Shown piece after piece: positions 1 through 9,410 of a stretch of DNA of 64,000 nucleotides (positions are counted from its first letter, which is position 1; each line of letters opens with the position of its first letter). This DNA is from Prochlorococcus sp. AG-355-J09 (lineage in GTDB: Bacteria; Cyanobacteriota; Cyanobacteriia; PCC-6307; Cyanobiaceae), in assembly GCA_003278735.1 (NCBI GenBank), contig QCDO01000002.1, positions 1 to 64,000 on the forward strand, written 5' to 3'. The notes under the pieces are model-generated. The model was not told the origin of the DNA, did no database searches, and saw nothing but the letters and a program-made list of their open reading frames with translations. The translations under genes and the position numbers were made by a program.

Positions 1-13
1 CAAGAACCTTTCG

Positions 14-358
14 ATGAAAACTAAAAGTAAGGACTCAAAAATAAAGGTTCTTTTATTAATAACTGGAAGTATTGCAGCTGTAAGAATTCCATTATTAGTT
101 AGCCAATTAGCGAAAGAAAATTATGAAATAAGATGCGTTTTATCAAAAAATGCAGAAAAATTAATAAAGCCGCTATCTCTTTCTATTTTAAGTAGAAACT
201 CGTGCATTTTAGAAAATGATCAATGGTCTGAAGGTCAGTCAACACCTCTTCACATAGAACTAAGTAATTGGGCTGATATTTTAATCATCGCCCCTTTAAC
301 AGCGACAACATTAGCAAAATGGGTAACTGGAAATGCAGTTAGGAATAAAAGAAGATGA
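14..358 (+). pseudogene. coaBC: Truncated CoaBC (phosphopantothenoylcysteine decarboxylase end only)
   Basis: The first about 108 residues match the flavoprotein half of CoaBC/Dfp, the coenzyme A enzyme that joins cysteine to phosphopantothenate and decarboxylates the product. Visible are the N-terminal LLLITGSIAA flavin-binding strand and loop, the catalytic-type His80 in HIELSNWAD, and IIAPLTATTLAKWVTGNA. The family then continues for about 300 residues with a PxMNxxMW motif and the synthetase domain. Here the reading frame leaves the family after GNA (about base 337), adds six unrelated residues and stops. The following bases read as another protein in a different frame, so this looks like a deletion fusion or an assembly join. 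CoaBC is normally essential, so an intact copy would be expected elsewhere. Confidence 0.8.
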
Positions 359-467
359 CCTTTTCCCTGAGCCAAGCGAATTAAGAGGGTTAATGGCTCA
401 GTTGGAAGCATTACTTGAATTAATAGAAGGAAATACTAAAATTCAATCAAACTCAGAAGCGGCTTAG
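333..467 (+). pseudogene. 3' fragment of an unidentified gene fused to coaBC
   Basis: A 44-codon frame begins with an internal ATG inside the last codons of the truncated coaBC frame, shifted relative to it, and ends in TAG 11 bases before the next gene. The peptide is acidic and looks like a real protein tail (EDDLFPEPSELRG, then MAQLEALLELIEG, probably helical). No ribosome binding site precedes the ATG. I read it as the surviving 3' end of the gene that normally lies between coaBC and ycf20. I do not recognise the family. It could instead be a genuine tiny gene, but the lack of a start signal argues against that. Confidence 0.45.
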
Positions 468-478
468 TTTAAAGCAAA

Positions 479-820
479 ATGGTTGTTAAACCTCAAAAGA
501 CAAAATTTCAGCTAAAAATTGTGGAAAACATTCAGACAATAAGTATTTGGGCTAATAATCCATGGCGAAGATATTCAATTTCATTGATTACACTTTTAAT
601 CGGATACTTTTTTGGGAGTTCTCTTGGTATGGTAAGTGCCGTTGTGGAACTTATGGATCCTGTAGCTGCTTTTTTATCAGTAGTTTTTATTGAGTTTTTA
701 ATAGTTTTGAGAAGAAATTTTAGATTTGAAAGGAAAAATAAATTTTTAGTACTTTTATTAGATTCTTTAAGATTAGGATTATTTTATGGTTTCTTTACAG
801 AAAGTCTTAAGTTGCTATAA
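479..820 (+). CDS. ycf20: Ycf20 family (DUF565) membrane protein
   Basis: This 113-residue protein matches the cyanobacterial and chloroplast Ycf20/DUF565 family. A basic N-terminus is followed by the typical NPWRRYSISLITLLIGYFFG segment, the first membrane helix (residues about 36-54). A second hydrophobic stretch lies at about 62-78, and the C-terminus carries LDSLRLGLFYGFFTESLKLL. In the green alga Chlamydomonas a Ycf20 relative has been linked to non-photochemical quenching; the bacterial role is unsettled. The gene ends two bases before the convergent pyrB stop codon. The length is normal for the family. Confidence 0.75.
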   Translation: MVVKPQKTKFQLKIVENIQTISIWANNPWRRYSISLITLLIGYFFGSSLGMVSAVVELMDPVAAFLSVVFIEFLIVLRRNFRFERKNKFLVLLLDSLRLGLFYGFFTESLKLL

Positions 821-822
821 AT

Positions 823-1839
823 TTACTTGTTGTTTTTCTGTAATAGATAAAGCAAAGCCATTCTTATAGGGATACCATTCGCAACTTGATTATTAATTAA
901 GCAATTAGGATATTGATCTACCACTTTGCTGCTAATTTCAATATCTCTGTTAATGGGACCGGGATGTAGAATTGGAATTTCTTTTTTATTTAAAGATAAT
1001 TTCTCTGGGGTTAAGCCATAATCCAAACTATATGAATCAATGCTACTTAGTAAATTTTCCATCATTCTCTCTTTCTGGAGTCTTAAAACAATAATCGCAT
1101 CTGCAATTTTTATTGATTCTTCCAATGATCTAGAAATTGTTATGGAACCTCTTGATTTAACAGGATCTTCTGTTTGATTTGGGGCGGGGGTTTTTAAAAA
1201 ATTTATAAATTCATCAGGTATTAATGTCTTAGGACCACATAAGATTATATCGGCGCCGAATGCACTCAAAGCCCAAAGATTTGACCTGGCAACCCTTGAA
1301 TGATTAACGTCGCCAATTATCAAAATTTTTTTTGAATTTAAAACCTCTGGATTCAGCGTTTTTTGGGAAAAGAATTTTATCAATGTATAGATGTCAAGCA
1401 ATCCTTGGCTGGGGTGACTATGTAATCCATCTCCTGCATTAAGAACCGAAGTCTTTGAATTTATTGCATCAAGTTTTTTTGCGATCTCAAAGGTTATGTA
1501 ACTTGATGAATGTCTGATAACTAATGTATCTGCCCCCATAGCAGAATAAGTTATGGCTGTATCAATTATTGTTTCGCCTTTTGTTAAAGAGCTTGAGGAT
1601 GGCGCAAACGTTTGGACGTCAGCAGAAAGTCTTTTTGCTGCAAGCTCAAAACTATTTTTTGTTCTTGTACTAGCTTCAAAAAATAAAGACGTTACTAAAG
1701 TCCCTTGTAAGGCCGGTATCTTTTTTGTTCCTGCATTCTTTAGTGCATCAAATCTATTAGCTAATTCAAATACTGACTCATAATCTTTAATTGAAAAATT
1801 AGCTAGTGTGTGGATATGTTTATGAGGCCAAATTTGCAT
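823..1839 (-). CDS. pyrB: Aspartate carbamoyltransferase catalytic subunit
   Basis: PyrB joins carbamoyl phosphate to aspartate, the first committed step of pyrimidine synthesis, in the cytoplasm. The 338-residue protein has the carbamoyl-phosphate loop STRTK (57-61) and [12 protein letters not shown] (from 142). Near the end, [14 protein letters not shown] carries the aspartate-side loop. Length is normal and both domains are present. It lies 21 bases downstream of mpg on the same strand and is probably cotranscribed with it. No regulatory subunit (pyrI) is visible nearby, as is usual in cyanobacteria. pyrE of the same pathway is at 37.4 kb. Confidence 0.96.
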   Translation of the reverse strand: MQIWPHKHIHTLANFSIKDYESVFELANRFDALKNAGTKKIPALQGTLVTSLFFEASTRTKNSFELAAKRLSADVQTFAPSSSSLTKGETIIDTAITYSAMGADTLVIRHSSSYITFEIAKKLDAINSKTSVLNAGDGLHSHPSQGLLDIYTLIKFFSQKTLNPEVLNSKKILIIGDVNHSRVARSNLWALSAFGADIILCGPKTLIPDEFINFLKTPAPNQTEDPVKSRGSITISRSLEESIKIADAIIVLRLQKERMMENLLSSIDSYSLDYGLTPEKLSLNKKEIPILHPGPINRDIEISSKVVDQYPNCLINNQVANGIPIRMALLYLLQKNNK

Positions 1840-1860
1840 TACGCTTAAAAAAATAAATGA

Positions 1861-2454
1861 TTATTGAAATTTAGGTGTTCTGTCACCTTTTAATCTTTTA
1901 CTTACACTCCTACTATTTTTGAGATACCAACGCCATTTTATATTTTTTGCCTTTGATATGCCAATTCTCGTAGTTTGAATAAGATCTTTTTCTTCTAAAG
2001 TGGAGTCTCGTGGAGAAATCCATAAAGATTTGTTATTAAGAACTTCAAGTGAGTTAAATGAAGTGTCTATACTGAATGTTTTTGTTAATAGGCCAGGTCC
2101 AGAAGCTAATCTTTCATTCTTATTAGAGATAAAAACTGATCTTATCAAAACACCACTCGCAAAATTTTCTTTATCAGTAACTATGTTTAAACAATGATGA
2201 ATGCCATAAGATTTGTAAATATAAAATGTGCCAGGTTTGCCAAATAATGATTTGTTTGATTCAGTCATTTTGCGGAAGCCATGACAGGCCTCTTCTTCCT
2301 GTGAATAAGCTTCAGTTTCAACAATCACCCCTTTAACTTGATTTATCTCATTATTTTTTTTTATGAGGTAACAGCCTATTAAATCAGGAGCAACAAGTTT
2401 AGAGTGCCGATAAAAAAAATTTTTTGGAAATAATTCTTCTTCTATTTTTTCAAT
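1861..2454 (-). CDS. mpg: 3-methyladenine DNA glycosylase (AAG/MPG family), start uncertain
   Basis: This base-excision repair enzyme removes alkylated purines. Conserved AAG features are IVETEAY with the catalytic Glu, the HGFRKMTESNKSLFGKPGTFYIYKSYG core with the hydrophobic intercalating region, and the basic C-terminus. The first standard in-frame start is a GTG at 2328, which would begin the protein inside the IVETEAY motif. Family sequence continues upstream in the same frame (FPKNFFYRHSKLVAPDLIGCYL) to a TAG at 2461-2463, with no ATG, GTG or TTG. I placed the start at an ATT (2454), giving 197 residues, a normal family length; an ATA at 2460 is an alternative. The gene may use a near-cognate start or may have lost its start. 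Confidence 0.8.
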   Translation of the reverse strand: MEKIEEELFPKNFFYRHSKLVAPDLIGCYLIKKNNEINQVKGVIVETEAYSQEEEACHGFRKMTESNKSLFGKPGTFYIYKSYGIHHCLNIVTDKENFASGVLIRSVFISNKNERLASGPGLLTKTFSIDTSFNSLEVLNNKSLWISPRDSTLEEKDLIQTTRIGISKAKNIKWRWYLKNSRSVSKRLKGDRTPKFQ

Positions 2455-2618
2455 ATTTATCTATTAACATATTTAGCTGAGAAAAATAATTAAGGCTATT
2501 AATTGATATTGATTTTCAAAAAGATGTGATTATTTTTTTTAAATTATTTTAAATTCAAAGGATATGTAAATAATTTGTTTTTAATAAACTATTATTTAAT
2601 AAGAAAGTTATTAAATGT

Positions 2619-2912
2619 ATGACAAAAATAACTAAAGAGGAAGTAAAAAAAGTTGCTCATTTAGCGAGATTAGAACTGAACGAGAATGAAATCAATAATC
2701 ATGCATTACAATTAGAAAAGATATTGGATTATATAAGACAACTTGAAAAAATTGATACAGATGATATCCCCTGTACAACGAGAGCTATAGAGGTTGTAAA
2801 TGTATTTAGAAAAGACGAAAAGAAAAATTCTGATTGCAATGAAGAACTTTTAGAATTGGGTCCATCAAGAGAAGATAAATATTTTAAAGTACCAAAAATT
2901 ATTAATGAATGA
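2619..2912 (+). CDS. gatC: Asp/Glu-tRNA amidotransferase subunit C
   Basis: GatC is the small subunit that stabilises GatA in the GatCAB complex. That complex converts Glu-tRNA(Gln), and in many bacteria Asp-tRNA(Asn), to the correctly amidated form. The 97 residues show the family pattern ITKEEVKKVAHLARLELNE near the start, the LEKILDYIRQLEKIDTDDI helix, and the C-terminal REDKYFKVPKII. gatA and gatB are not in the window. It is transcribed divergently from mpg across an AT-rich gap of about 165 bases, and its stop lies five bases before the convergent crtR stop. Confidence 0.93.
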   Translation: MTKITKEEVKKVAHLARLELNENEINNHALQLEKILDYIRQLEKIDTDDIPCTTRAIEVVNVFRKDEKKNSDCNEELLELGPSREDKYFKVPKIINE

Positions 2913-2917
2913 GTAAG

Positions 2918-3949
2918 TTAGTTGCTTCCAATAAATGTTTTGTTGACTAGCTTTAATAAAAATTTTTTTATCTTAAAGCCTGGATATAAATTTATGATTT
3001 TTCTTATTTTGCCCCTCTTTTTGCTATGACTCCTTACGCCTATTAATAAATCATAAATAAAGTTAATAATGTCTTCTTTACTTTCAAATATCCCAACCCT
3101 TTGAGGGGAGCCTTTTTTATCCAATAAAGGCTTAGTTTTTTCATAAGCTATTTTGTATTCAAACCAAGGAATCGAAGGCCATAGATGATGAATGAGATGG
3201 TAATTTTGTCCCATTATTAATAAATTCATAAATTTGCTTGGATAAACTCGAGAATTTATCCATTTATTCCTTGATCGAAATGGTCTATGGGGTAAATAAT
3301 CAAAAAATATTCCTAAAGTGACTCCTACCATTAATGCTGGGCCGAACCATAAATTATAAATTAAATTCATAAAGTCAAATTTTAAACCTGCCAAGATAAT
3401 TGTCAGGAATATGGATCTTTCAATTCCCCATTGTAGTAATTCATATCTTCGCCAGAGTTTTCTTTGAAAGAAAAAAACCTCATGATAAAAAAATCTTGGA
3501 GCAATTAGCCAAATTGGACCAAAAGTACTGACAATATGATCTGGATCATTTTTTGGGTGATTTACGTGAATATGATGTTGTAAATGAACTCTCGTAAAAA
3601 CTGGGAAGCTAAAACCTAATAGAATAGCTGAGCCATGGCCCATTGCTTGATTTATCCAAGGAACTGGATGAGCAGCTTTATGACAGGCATCATGAATAAC
3701 AGTACCTTCAATATGTAAAGCTAAAAAAGCAGTGGCTACGAGTAAAGGTAAAGGCCAAACACCTCTATACCATTGCCATATGCTAAGAAACGCAAGAAAA
3801 TAACCGCTAAAAAATAAACCTAATGTTGGATTCCAAAAACTTGGCGGATCTACGTAATTTTTAATCTCTTTTTGCCAATTAAATGTTTTTGAAGAATTAG
3901 TAATTTTCGATGTATTTTTACTGGTTAAGTTTGAGATCGTTTCTTTTAT
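2918..3949 (-). CDS. crtR: Beta-carotene hydroxylase, start uncertain
   Basis: CrtR hydroxylates beta-carotene to zeaxanthin, a membrane di-iron enzyme related to fatty-acid desaturases. The histidine boxes are visible: HDACHKAAH, HLQHH and HLIHH (about residues 86-94, 122-126 and 251-255), with hydrophobic segments between them. The first standard start is an ATG at 3643, which would remove the first histidine box and so cannot be right. Family sequence runs on upstream in frame (YVDPPSFWNPTLGLFF and further) to a TAA at 3953-3955 with no ATG, GTG or TTG. I placed the start at an ATA (3949), giving 343 residues, the usual size. A substitution of ATG to ATA would explain it. Confidence 0.85.
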   Translation of the reverse strand: MKETISNLTSKNTSKITNSSKTFNWQKEIKNYVDPPSFWNPTLGLFFSGYFLAFLSIWQWYRGVWPLPLLVATAFLALHIEGTVIHDACHKAAHPVPWINQAMGHGSAILLGFSFPVFTRVHLQHHIHVNHPKNDPDHIVSTFGPIWLIAPRFFYHEVFFFQRKLWRRYELLQWGIERSIFLTIILAGLKFDFMNLIYNLWFGPALMVGVTLGIFFDYLPHRPFRSRNKWINSRVYPSKFMNLLIMGQNYHLIHHLWPSIPWFEYKIAYEKTKPLLDKKGSPQRVGIFESKEDIINFIYDLLIGVRSHSKKRGKIRKIINLYPGFKIKKFLLKLVNKTFIGSN

Positions 3950-4106
3950 TCTTTAAATAATATAACTAATATTTTAAGATGATTGCATGCTTAAACATAA
4001 AAAATTTCTTTTAGAAGATTTTTAATTCAATTTTAATGTGTCAAATTAATCATCTTAAGAAAAAAAATTTTTAAAATAAACCTCTTTCAATTATTATTTT
4101 ATTTGA

Positions 4107-4188
4107 GCGGTCGTGGCGGAATTGGTAGACGCGCGAGTTTTAGGTACTCGTATCTTCGGGTGTGGGAGTTCAAGTCTCCCCGACCGCA
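4107..4188 (+). tRNA. trnL-TAG: tRNA-Leu (anticodon TAG)
   Basis: This is an 82-base type II tRNA with a long variable arm. The acceptor stem pairs gcggtcg with cgaccgc and is followed by discriminator A. The anticodon stem cgagt/actcg encloses loop tttaggt, giving anticodon TAG. The T arm contains gttcaagtc. No CCA is encoded. The long variable arm and the anticodon both support leucine. Confidence 0.96.
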
Positions 4189-4250
4189 CTTAAGGAAATT
4201 CTGATAGATAGTTTGTTTATTGATATCAACTCTTATAATTTAATTAAGAA

Positions 4251-4709
4251 GTGAACTTAATGAATAGTTTGATATTTTATTTGGGAACTTTTTATATTTT
4301 GGTTGGGACCATTTTTCTAACTGTACCGATAATTTATCTTGAGCTCGGTAAACCAAAAGACTTAATAAAAGCTTTTTTAAATTTATTAATAGGTTTGATA
4401 TTAATAATTAAACATAAAACACTAGATGAATCATTTTTTGTAATTTTCCTTTTTTTAACAGTACTAATTGTTTTGTATCTAGTAGAGCTTTTTTTATCTA
4501 GATGGTACCAATTGACAGATAACGAAAAGAAAAAATTAATTACCTTTTTGGAGTTTAAAAATAACTGTTTGAAAATATTAGAATCCCTAAATCTGGTATT
4601 TTCTGATTTCACCAAACCTTCAAATTTTTTTAATTTTGGTAGCAATAATAAAAATACAACCCAAAAAAAGTGGGTAAGAAATGATAAAAATGATAATATA
4701 AAAGTCTGA
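4251..4709 (+). CDS. Ycf66-like membrane protein
   Basis: The 152-residue protein has three hydrophobic segments in its first half (about 8-30, 40-53 and 62-82), then a soluble, Asn/Lys-rich tail from about residue 90. The pattern of a short polar turn (GKPKD), a helix with LLIGLILI, then TLDES and a final helix ending in VELFLSRW resembles the N-terminal membrane region of the cyanobacterial/chloroplast Ycf66 family. The tail is low-complexity and not conserved to my eye. Ycf66 has no firmly assigned function. The gene sits between tRNA-Leu and ileS. The family call is by pattern only. Confidence 0.6.
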   Translation: MNLMNSLIFYLGTFYILVGTIFLTVPIIYLELGKPKDLIKAFLNLLIGLILIIKHKTLDESFFVIFLFLTVLIVLYLVELFLSRWYQLTDNEKKKLITFLEFKNNCLKILESLNLVFSDFTKPSNFFNFGSNNKNTTQKKWVRNDKNDNIKV

Positions 4710-4829
4710 AATAAATAAACTGGTTATTTGAAACTTTCCAAAAAAACTACAGGTCAATTAAGAAAGAATATAATGAATTAGATTTATTTAAATAATTCTT
4801 TTGATCACCAATATTTCTTATATCGTCGT

Positions 4830-7736
4830 ATGAAATCTCAAAATAGCAAAGAACAAAAATCAGACTTTTCTTATAAAGAAACTTTAAATTTATTAAAAAC
4901 TGACTTTTCAATGCGCGCCAATTCAGTTGTAAGAGAACCTGAGATACAGAATTTTTGGGCTAATAATAATATTGATTTCCTATTAGGTTCAAACAATTCA
5001 GGCGAAATATTTACATTACATGATGGCCCTCCTTATGCAAATGGAGCTCTTCATATGGGTCATGCCCTTAATAAAGTTTTAAAAGACATAATTAATAAGT
5101 ACAAAACTTTAAGAGGATTTAGGGTTCATTTCGTACCTGGTTGGGACTGTCATGGATTACCTATTGAATTAAAAGTTCTTCAGAATTTAAAATCTGATGA
5201 AAGAAAGAATCTTGATACTTTAAATTTAAGAAAAAAAGCAACAGATTATGCCCATATCCAAATTAATAATCAAAAGGAGGGTTTCAAAAGGTGGGGCATA
5301 TGGGGAAATTGGGATAACCCTTACTTAACTCTTAAGAAAAGTTATGAATCTGCTCAGATTGGAGTATTTGGGAAAATGTTTTTAAATGGATATATATATC
5401 GAGGTCTTAAACCTGTGCATTGGAGTCCAAGTTCGAGGACTGCACTTGCAGAAGCAGAATTAGAATATCCGGATGAACATTATTCTAAAAGTATTTATGT
5501 TTCACTAAAAATTACTAAAATTCCTGAGCAAATTCTAATAAATTTCAACCAAGAAAACCTTAATAACAAAAAAGATTTTTTTCAAAATAATTCTTTCATA
5601 ACTATTTGGACCACTACTCCTTGGACCATACCTGCAAATGAAGCAGTTGCAGTAAATCCAAAAATAAAGTACGTTTTTGCTATCGATGAAGAGAATAAGA
5701 TTTACCTTTTTGCAGAGGATTTATCTTCTGAAATAAGTAAGAAATTTAATAAAAATTTCAAGGTGCTTTTAGAGGTTAAAGGCTCCAAATTGGAAAATAT
5801 TGAATATCAACATCCCTCTAAGAATAAAAATTGCAGAATTGTAATTGGAGGTGATTATATCTCTACAGAATCAGGGACTGGAATTGTTCATACTGCGCCT
5901 GGTCATGGAATAGATGATTTTAATGTGGGTCAAAAATATGATTTACCAATAACATGTGTCGTTGATGAAAAAGGTAACTTAAATGAATATTCTGGTCAAT
6001 TCAAAGGATCAAATGTCTTGAAAGATGCAAATGATTTAATTATTGAACATTTAAAAGAAAATAATTTGCTTCTATTACAAGAAAATTATAAGCATAGATA
6101 TCCGTATGATTGGAGAACCAAAAAACCAACTATTTTTAGGGCAACAGAACAATGGTTTGCATCTGTAAATGGCTTTAGATCATCTGCATTAAAGGCAATC
6201 GAGGATGTTGAATGGATGCCAGAGACTGGAAAGAAAAGAATTTATTCTATGGTTGTTGGTAGAGGAGATTGGTGTATTTCTAGACAAAGGTCATGGGGAG
6301 TCCCTATTCCAGTTTTTTATAAAAAAAATGGTAATGACATTCTCCTTAACAAAGAGATAATTAATCATATTCAAGAACTTTTTAGTGAATATGGAGCAGA
6401 TATTTGGTGGGATTGGGATGTAAAGAATCTTTTGCCAGAAAATTATGCAAAAGAATCTGATCTTTGGAAAAAAGGAACAGATACAATGGATGTTTGGTTC
6501 GATTCAGGATCAAGCTGGGCCGCAGTATGTGAAATGAGAAGTGAACTAAAGTATCCAGCAGATCTTTATTTAGAGGGCTCAGATCAACATCGAGGATGGT
6601 TTCAGTCTTCTTTGCTAACATCTGTTGCAGTCAATAATAAACCTCCCTATAAGAAAGTTTTAACTCATGGTTTTGCACTTGACGAAAATGGAAGAAAAAT
6701 GAGTAAATCTTTAGGAAATGTTGTTGACCCAAATATAATTATTAACGGAGGTAATAATAAAAAAACTGACCCTGCTTATGGTGCTGATGTTTTAAGGCTA
6801 TGGGTAAGCTCTGTAGATTATTCAGTTGATGTTCCAATTGGTTCAAATATACTCAAGCAACTTTCAGACGTTTACAGAAAAGTTCGTAATACTGCAAGAT
6901 ATCTTCTAGGTAATATTCATGATTATGATCCTAATGTTGATAGTTTTGAAATTGATCAATTGCCTCTCTTAGATCAATGGATGTTAGGCAGACTAGTTGA
7001 GGTTACAGATGAAATATCAAATGCTTATGAAAATTATGAATTTTCAAAATTTTTCCAAATCTTGCAAAGTTTTTGCGTTGTAGATCTATCAAATTTTTAT
7101 TTGGATATTGCGAAGGATAGGTTGTATGTAAGTTCTAAATCACAATTTAGGAGAAGATCATGTCAGTTCGTCATGTCAAAAGTTGTTGAAAATTTAGCCG
7201 TTCTTATTTCTCCAGTGCTTTGTCATATGGCTGAAGATATTTGGCAAAATATACCATATTCAACTAAAGAAAAATCAGTCTTTCAAAGAGGATGGCCAAT
7301 ATTTTCGCAGTCATGGAAAAACCCAATACTTAATGAACATATTGCAAATTTAAGAAATTTGAGAGTTGAAATTAATAAGGCTATAGAAGGATGTAGAAAC
7401 AAACAAATAATTGGAGCAGCTTTGGAAACTGAAGTTAATTATTTACCTGAAGATAAAGTTTTAAAAGATTCACTTACTTGGCTAAAAGAATTTGGCAATC
7501 AAGATGTAGATTTATTCAGGGATTGGCTTATAGTATCAAACTTCCAAGTCGTTTCTGATTTAGTGGAAAATTCTCTAATTATTGATAATAATGCACTTGG
7601 AAAAATACAAATATCAAAAGCTCAAGGTCAAAAATGTGATAGATGTTGGCATTATCAAAAAGAAACTTTTATTGGAATACAAAATACAAAATTATGCAAA
7701 AGATGTTCAAATATTATTAATTTTGAATTTATTTAA
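4830..7736 (+). CDS. ileS: Isoleucyl-tRNA synthetase
   Basis: IleS charges tRNA(Ile) with isoleucine. At 968 residues it is full length. Class I signatures are HMGH in [18 protein letters not shown] and the KMSKS loop in [10 protein letters not shown]. The CP1 editing domain is present, including [18 protein letters not shown] and [12 protein letters not shown]. The C-terminus carries a zinc-finger pair, CDRCWH and CKRC. Its stop overlaps the convergent downstream gene by four bases. Confidence 0.98.
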   Translation: MKSQNSKEQKSDFSYKETLNLLKTDFSMRANSVVREPEIQNFWANNNIDFLLGSNNSGEIFTLHDGPPYANGALHMGHALNKVLKDIINKYKTLRGFRVHFVPGWDCHGLPIELKVLQNLKSDERKNLDTLNLRKKATDYAHIQINNQKEGFKRWGIWGNWDNPYLTLKKSYESAQIGVFGKMFLNGYIYRGLKPVHWSPSSRTALAEAELEYPDEHYSKSIYVSLKITKIPEQILINFNQENLNNKKDFFQNNSFITIWTTTPWTIPANEAVAVNPKIKYVFAIDEENKIYLFAEDLSSEISKKFNKNFKVLLEVKGSKLENIEYQHPSKNKNCRIVIGGDYISTESGTGIVHTAPGHGIDDFNVGQKYDLPITCVVDEKGNLNEYSGQFKGSNVLKDANDLIIEHLKENNLLLLQENYKHRYPYDWRTKKPTIFRATEQWFASVNGFRSSALKAIEDVEWMPETGKKRIYSMVVGRGDWCISRQRSWGVPIPVFYKKNGNDILLNKEIINHIQELFSEYGADIWWDWDVKNLLPENYAKESDLWKKGTDTMDVWFDSGSSWAAVCEMRSELKYPADLYLEGSDQHRGWFQSSLLTSVAVNNKPPYKKVLTHGFALDENGRKMSKSLGNVVDPNIIINGGNNKKTDPAYGADVLRLWVSSVDYSVDVPIGSNILKQLSDVYRKVRNTARYLLGNIHDYDPNVDSFEIDQLPLLDQWMLGRLVEVTDEISNAYENYEFSKFFQILQSFCVVDLSNFYLDIAKDRLYVSSKSQFRRRSCQFVMSKVVENLAVLISPVLCHMAEDIWQNIPYSTKEKSVFQRGWPIFSQSWKNPILNEHIANLRNLRVEINKAIEGCRNKQIIGAALETEVNYLPEDKVLKDSLTWLKEFGNQDVDLFRDWLIVSNFQVVSDLVENSLIIDNNALGKIQISKAQGQKCDRCWHYQKETFIGIQNTKLCKRCSNIINFEFI

Positions 7737-8068
7737 ATCCAGTTTTTTTGATTCAAAAAGAAAACTGAGTTTTCATTTTCTCTTATAAAATTTTCTCCGG
7801 TATCTGTTAACGGCGCTTTATAAAGTTTAAAATTCCTAATTATATAATTAAGTGCTATTACTTTTTTTTCTGAATCTATTTCAATTGGATGAGTTGTTGA
7901 GCTACTGAAACCTCTGAAAATAATTATTTCTAATTGTTCTTTTTGAGTTTCTTTTTGAATGAAACCCTCTAGTTTGAGTATCCTATCAGGTATCTCGGAA
8001 CTGATTTTTTCAAGACTATTTATTAAATCAATTTTTACCATTTTCTGAGAAGTAAGAGTTTCTTCCAT
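7733..8068 (-). CDS. Conserved small cyanobacterial protein (possibly DUF7734)
   Basis: This 111-residue soluble protein has no recognisable catalytic motif. Its conserved-looking core runs from [10 protein letters not shown] through [18 protein letters not shown] to a C-terminal basic/aromatic section, which resembles a small family shared by cyanobacteria and plastids (DUF7734), though I cannot verify that. It overlaps the upstream DUF3177 gene by 41 bases if it starts at 8068. An internal ATG at 8041 (residue 10) reduces the overlap to 14 bases and may be the true start. The pair is probably translated from one message. Function unknown. Confidence 0.6.
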   Translation of the reverse strand: MEETLTSQKMVKIDLINSLEKISSEIPDRILKLEGFIQKETQKEQLEIIIFRGFSSSTTHPIEIDSEKKVIALNYIIRNFKLYKAPLTDTGENFIRENENSVFFLNQKNWI

Positions 8069-8651
8069 TTTTAGGTAATTTGATTATTGACCATTGAATC
8101 AGGCCTAAAATATAGATTAATAATGAAAATAATCCTAAGAATTTTGCTATGGGCTGAGTAAAGTTAGCTCCAAAGAAAAAATTAAATAAATTTTTTAAAA
8201 TAAGATATAAATTTGAAGAAGGCTTAAGCCATATTGCACACGCATCCGAATTAATAAAAGAAAAGCAGTTAAAGTTTTGTAAACTCTGAATAAAGAAATT
8301 GAGAGATATAAAAGTTATCGTCCATCTCCAAATTTTTGTCATTGTGGTGAGAGAGTAAGAAAAATCATATTCTCTTAACTCATCATTAATATCGTTCCAA
8401 AACCAAACTGAAACCGTAATTAACAATGTTGAAATATTTGTTATCACGAGAGCATAATTATATTTACCTATTAAAAGAAGAAGGCTTATAAAAAATAAAA
8501 GGGAAATTTTCCAATAAATTGAAAGAAGTTTATTAACTGCTTTATTTCTTTTCTTAATTGACCACAAGAATAGAGTAACAGGAATACCAATAAGGAAAAT
8601 TATTGAAAGTTGAAAGGATAGCCAAATAGAAAGTTGATTAAAAACGTTCAA
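8028..8651 (-). CDS. DUF3177 family membrane protein
   Basis: The 207-residue protein has about five hydrophobic segments (roughly 10-30, 45-62, 66-83, 108-124 and 170-190). The central SVWFWNDINDELREYD followed by WRWTITFISL, and a Cys-containing loop (FNCFSF...DACAIWL), match the cyanobacterial DUF3177 family as I remember it, and the length is typical. The function is unknown. It is transcribed divergently from trmB and overlaps the next small gene, so the two probably form an operon. Confidence 0.65.
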   Translation of the reverse strand: MNVFNQLSIWLSFQLSIIFLIGIPVTLFLWSIKKRNKAVNKLLSIYWKISLLFFISLLLLIGKYNYALVITNISTLLITVSVWFWNDINDELREYDFSYSLTTMTKIWRWTITFISLNFFIQSLQNFNCFSFINSDACAIWLKPSSNLYLILKNLFNFFFGANFTQPIAKFLGLFSLLIYILGLIQWSIIKLPKNGRNSYFSENGKN

Positions 8652-8773
8652 AACTTTTTCTTTTTAAATACATAATAATTAAACATCAAACTGTTACTTT
8701 TGAACTTACTATTGTCATAGTTATGAATATTATGCATCCTTATATTATTGCCTAAAAATATATTAATAATTGT

Positions 8774-9403
8774 ATGAGACAGCATGTTAATCCGCTTAGT
8801 AGTCATTTTAATCAGATTGAGAGAATTCCTTCTTTGAGTGACATGTTTGGAAATTCTAAATTAAATCTTCATTTGGATATAGGTTGTGCTGCTGGTGAAT
8901 TTCTATTCGATTTAGCTTTAGTTAATACCAGTTGGAATTATTTGGGAATTGAAATTCGTGAGAAATTAGTCAAAAATGCTAAATTAAAAGTGATTGAAAA
9001 AGAAATCAAAAATCTATATTTTTTATTTGGGAATGCTAATAATATTTTGAATGATGTCCAAAGTAAATTTATTATCAAAAATCTAAAAAGCATTTCTTTT
9101 AATTTTCCAGATCCATGGTTTAAAAAGAGACATTTGAAAAGGCGTGTAATTCAGCCAGAATTAATTAATATTCTCTCAAATTCATTACAAAAAGGGACTC
9201 TAATTTTTATAAAAACAGATGTAAAGGATCTATTCGATTACATGGATAGCACTATATCAAGTAATTTTTATTTTAAAAAAATAGATAAAAAAGATTTTAA
9301 TTATTCCGAAAGTTTTAATCCAAATAAAGTTAAAACTAATCGTGAAAAGTATGTAATTGTAAACCAACTTGAAATTTTTGAAAGGATTTATATAAGAAAT
9401 TGA
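8774..9403 (+). CDS. trmB: tRNA (guanine-N7-)-methyltransferase
   Basis: TrmB methylates G46 in the variable loop of many tRNAs using S-adenosylmethionine. The 209-residue protein has the methyltransferase motif [17 protein letters not shown], the acidic LGIEIREKL that contacts the cofactor, the family hallmark [17 protein letters not shown], and a C-terminal TNREKYVI. The length is normal. Its stop is seven bases from the convergent glmM stop, with no clear terminator between them. Confidence 0.95.
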   Translation: MRQHVNPLSSHFNQIERIPSLSDMFGNSKLNLHLDIGCAAGEFLFDLALVNTSWNYLGIEIREKLVKNAKLKVIEKEIKNLYFLFGNANNILNDVQSKFIIKNLKSISFNFPDPWFKKRHLKRRVIQPELINILSNSLQKGTLIFIKTDVKDLFDYMDSTISSNFYFKKIDKKDFNYSESFNPNKVKTNREKYVIVNQLEIFERIYIRN

Positions 9404-9410
9404 TTAATTG

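Noticed and set aside
1553..1783. Plus-strand open frame inside pyrB
   Set aside because: It is antisense to a well-conserved gene and has no family pattern.
4334..4645. Minus-strand open frame opposite the Ycf66-like gene
   Set aside because: Composition is random, it has no ribosome binding site, and the plus-strand gene has a coherent membrane layout.
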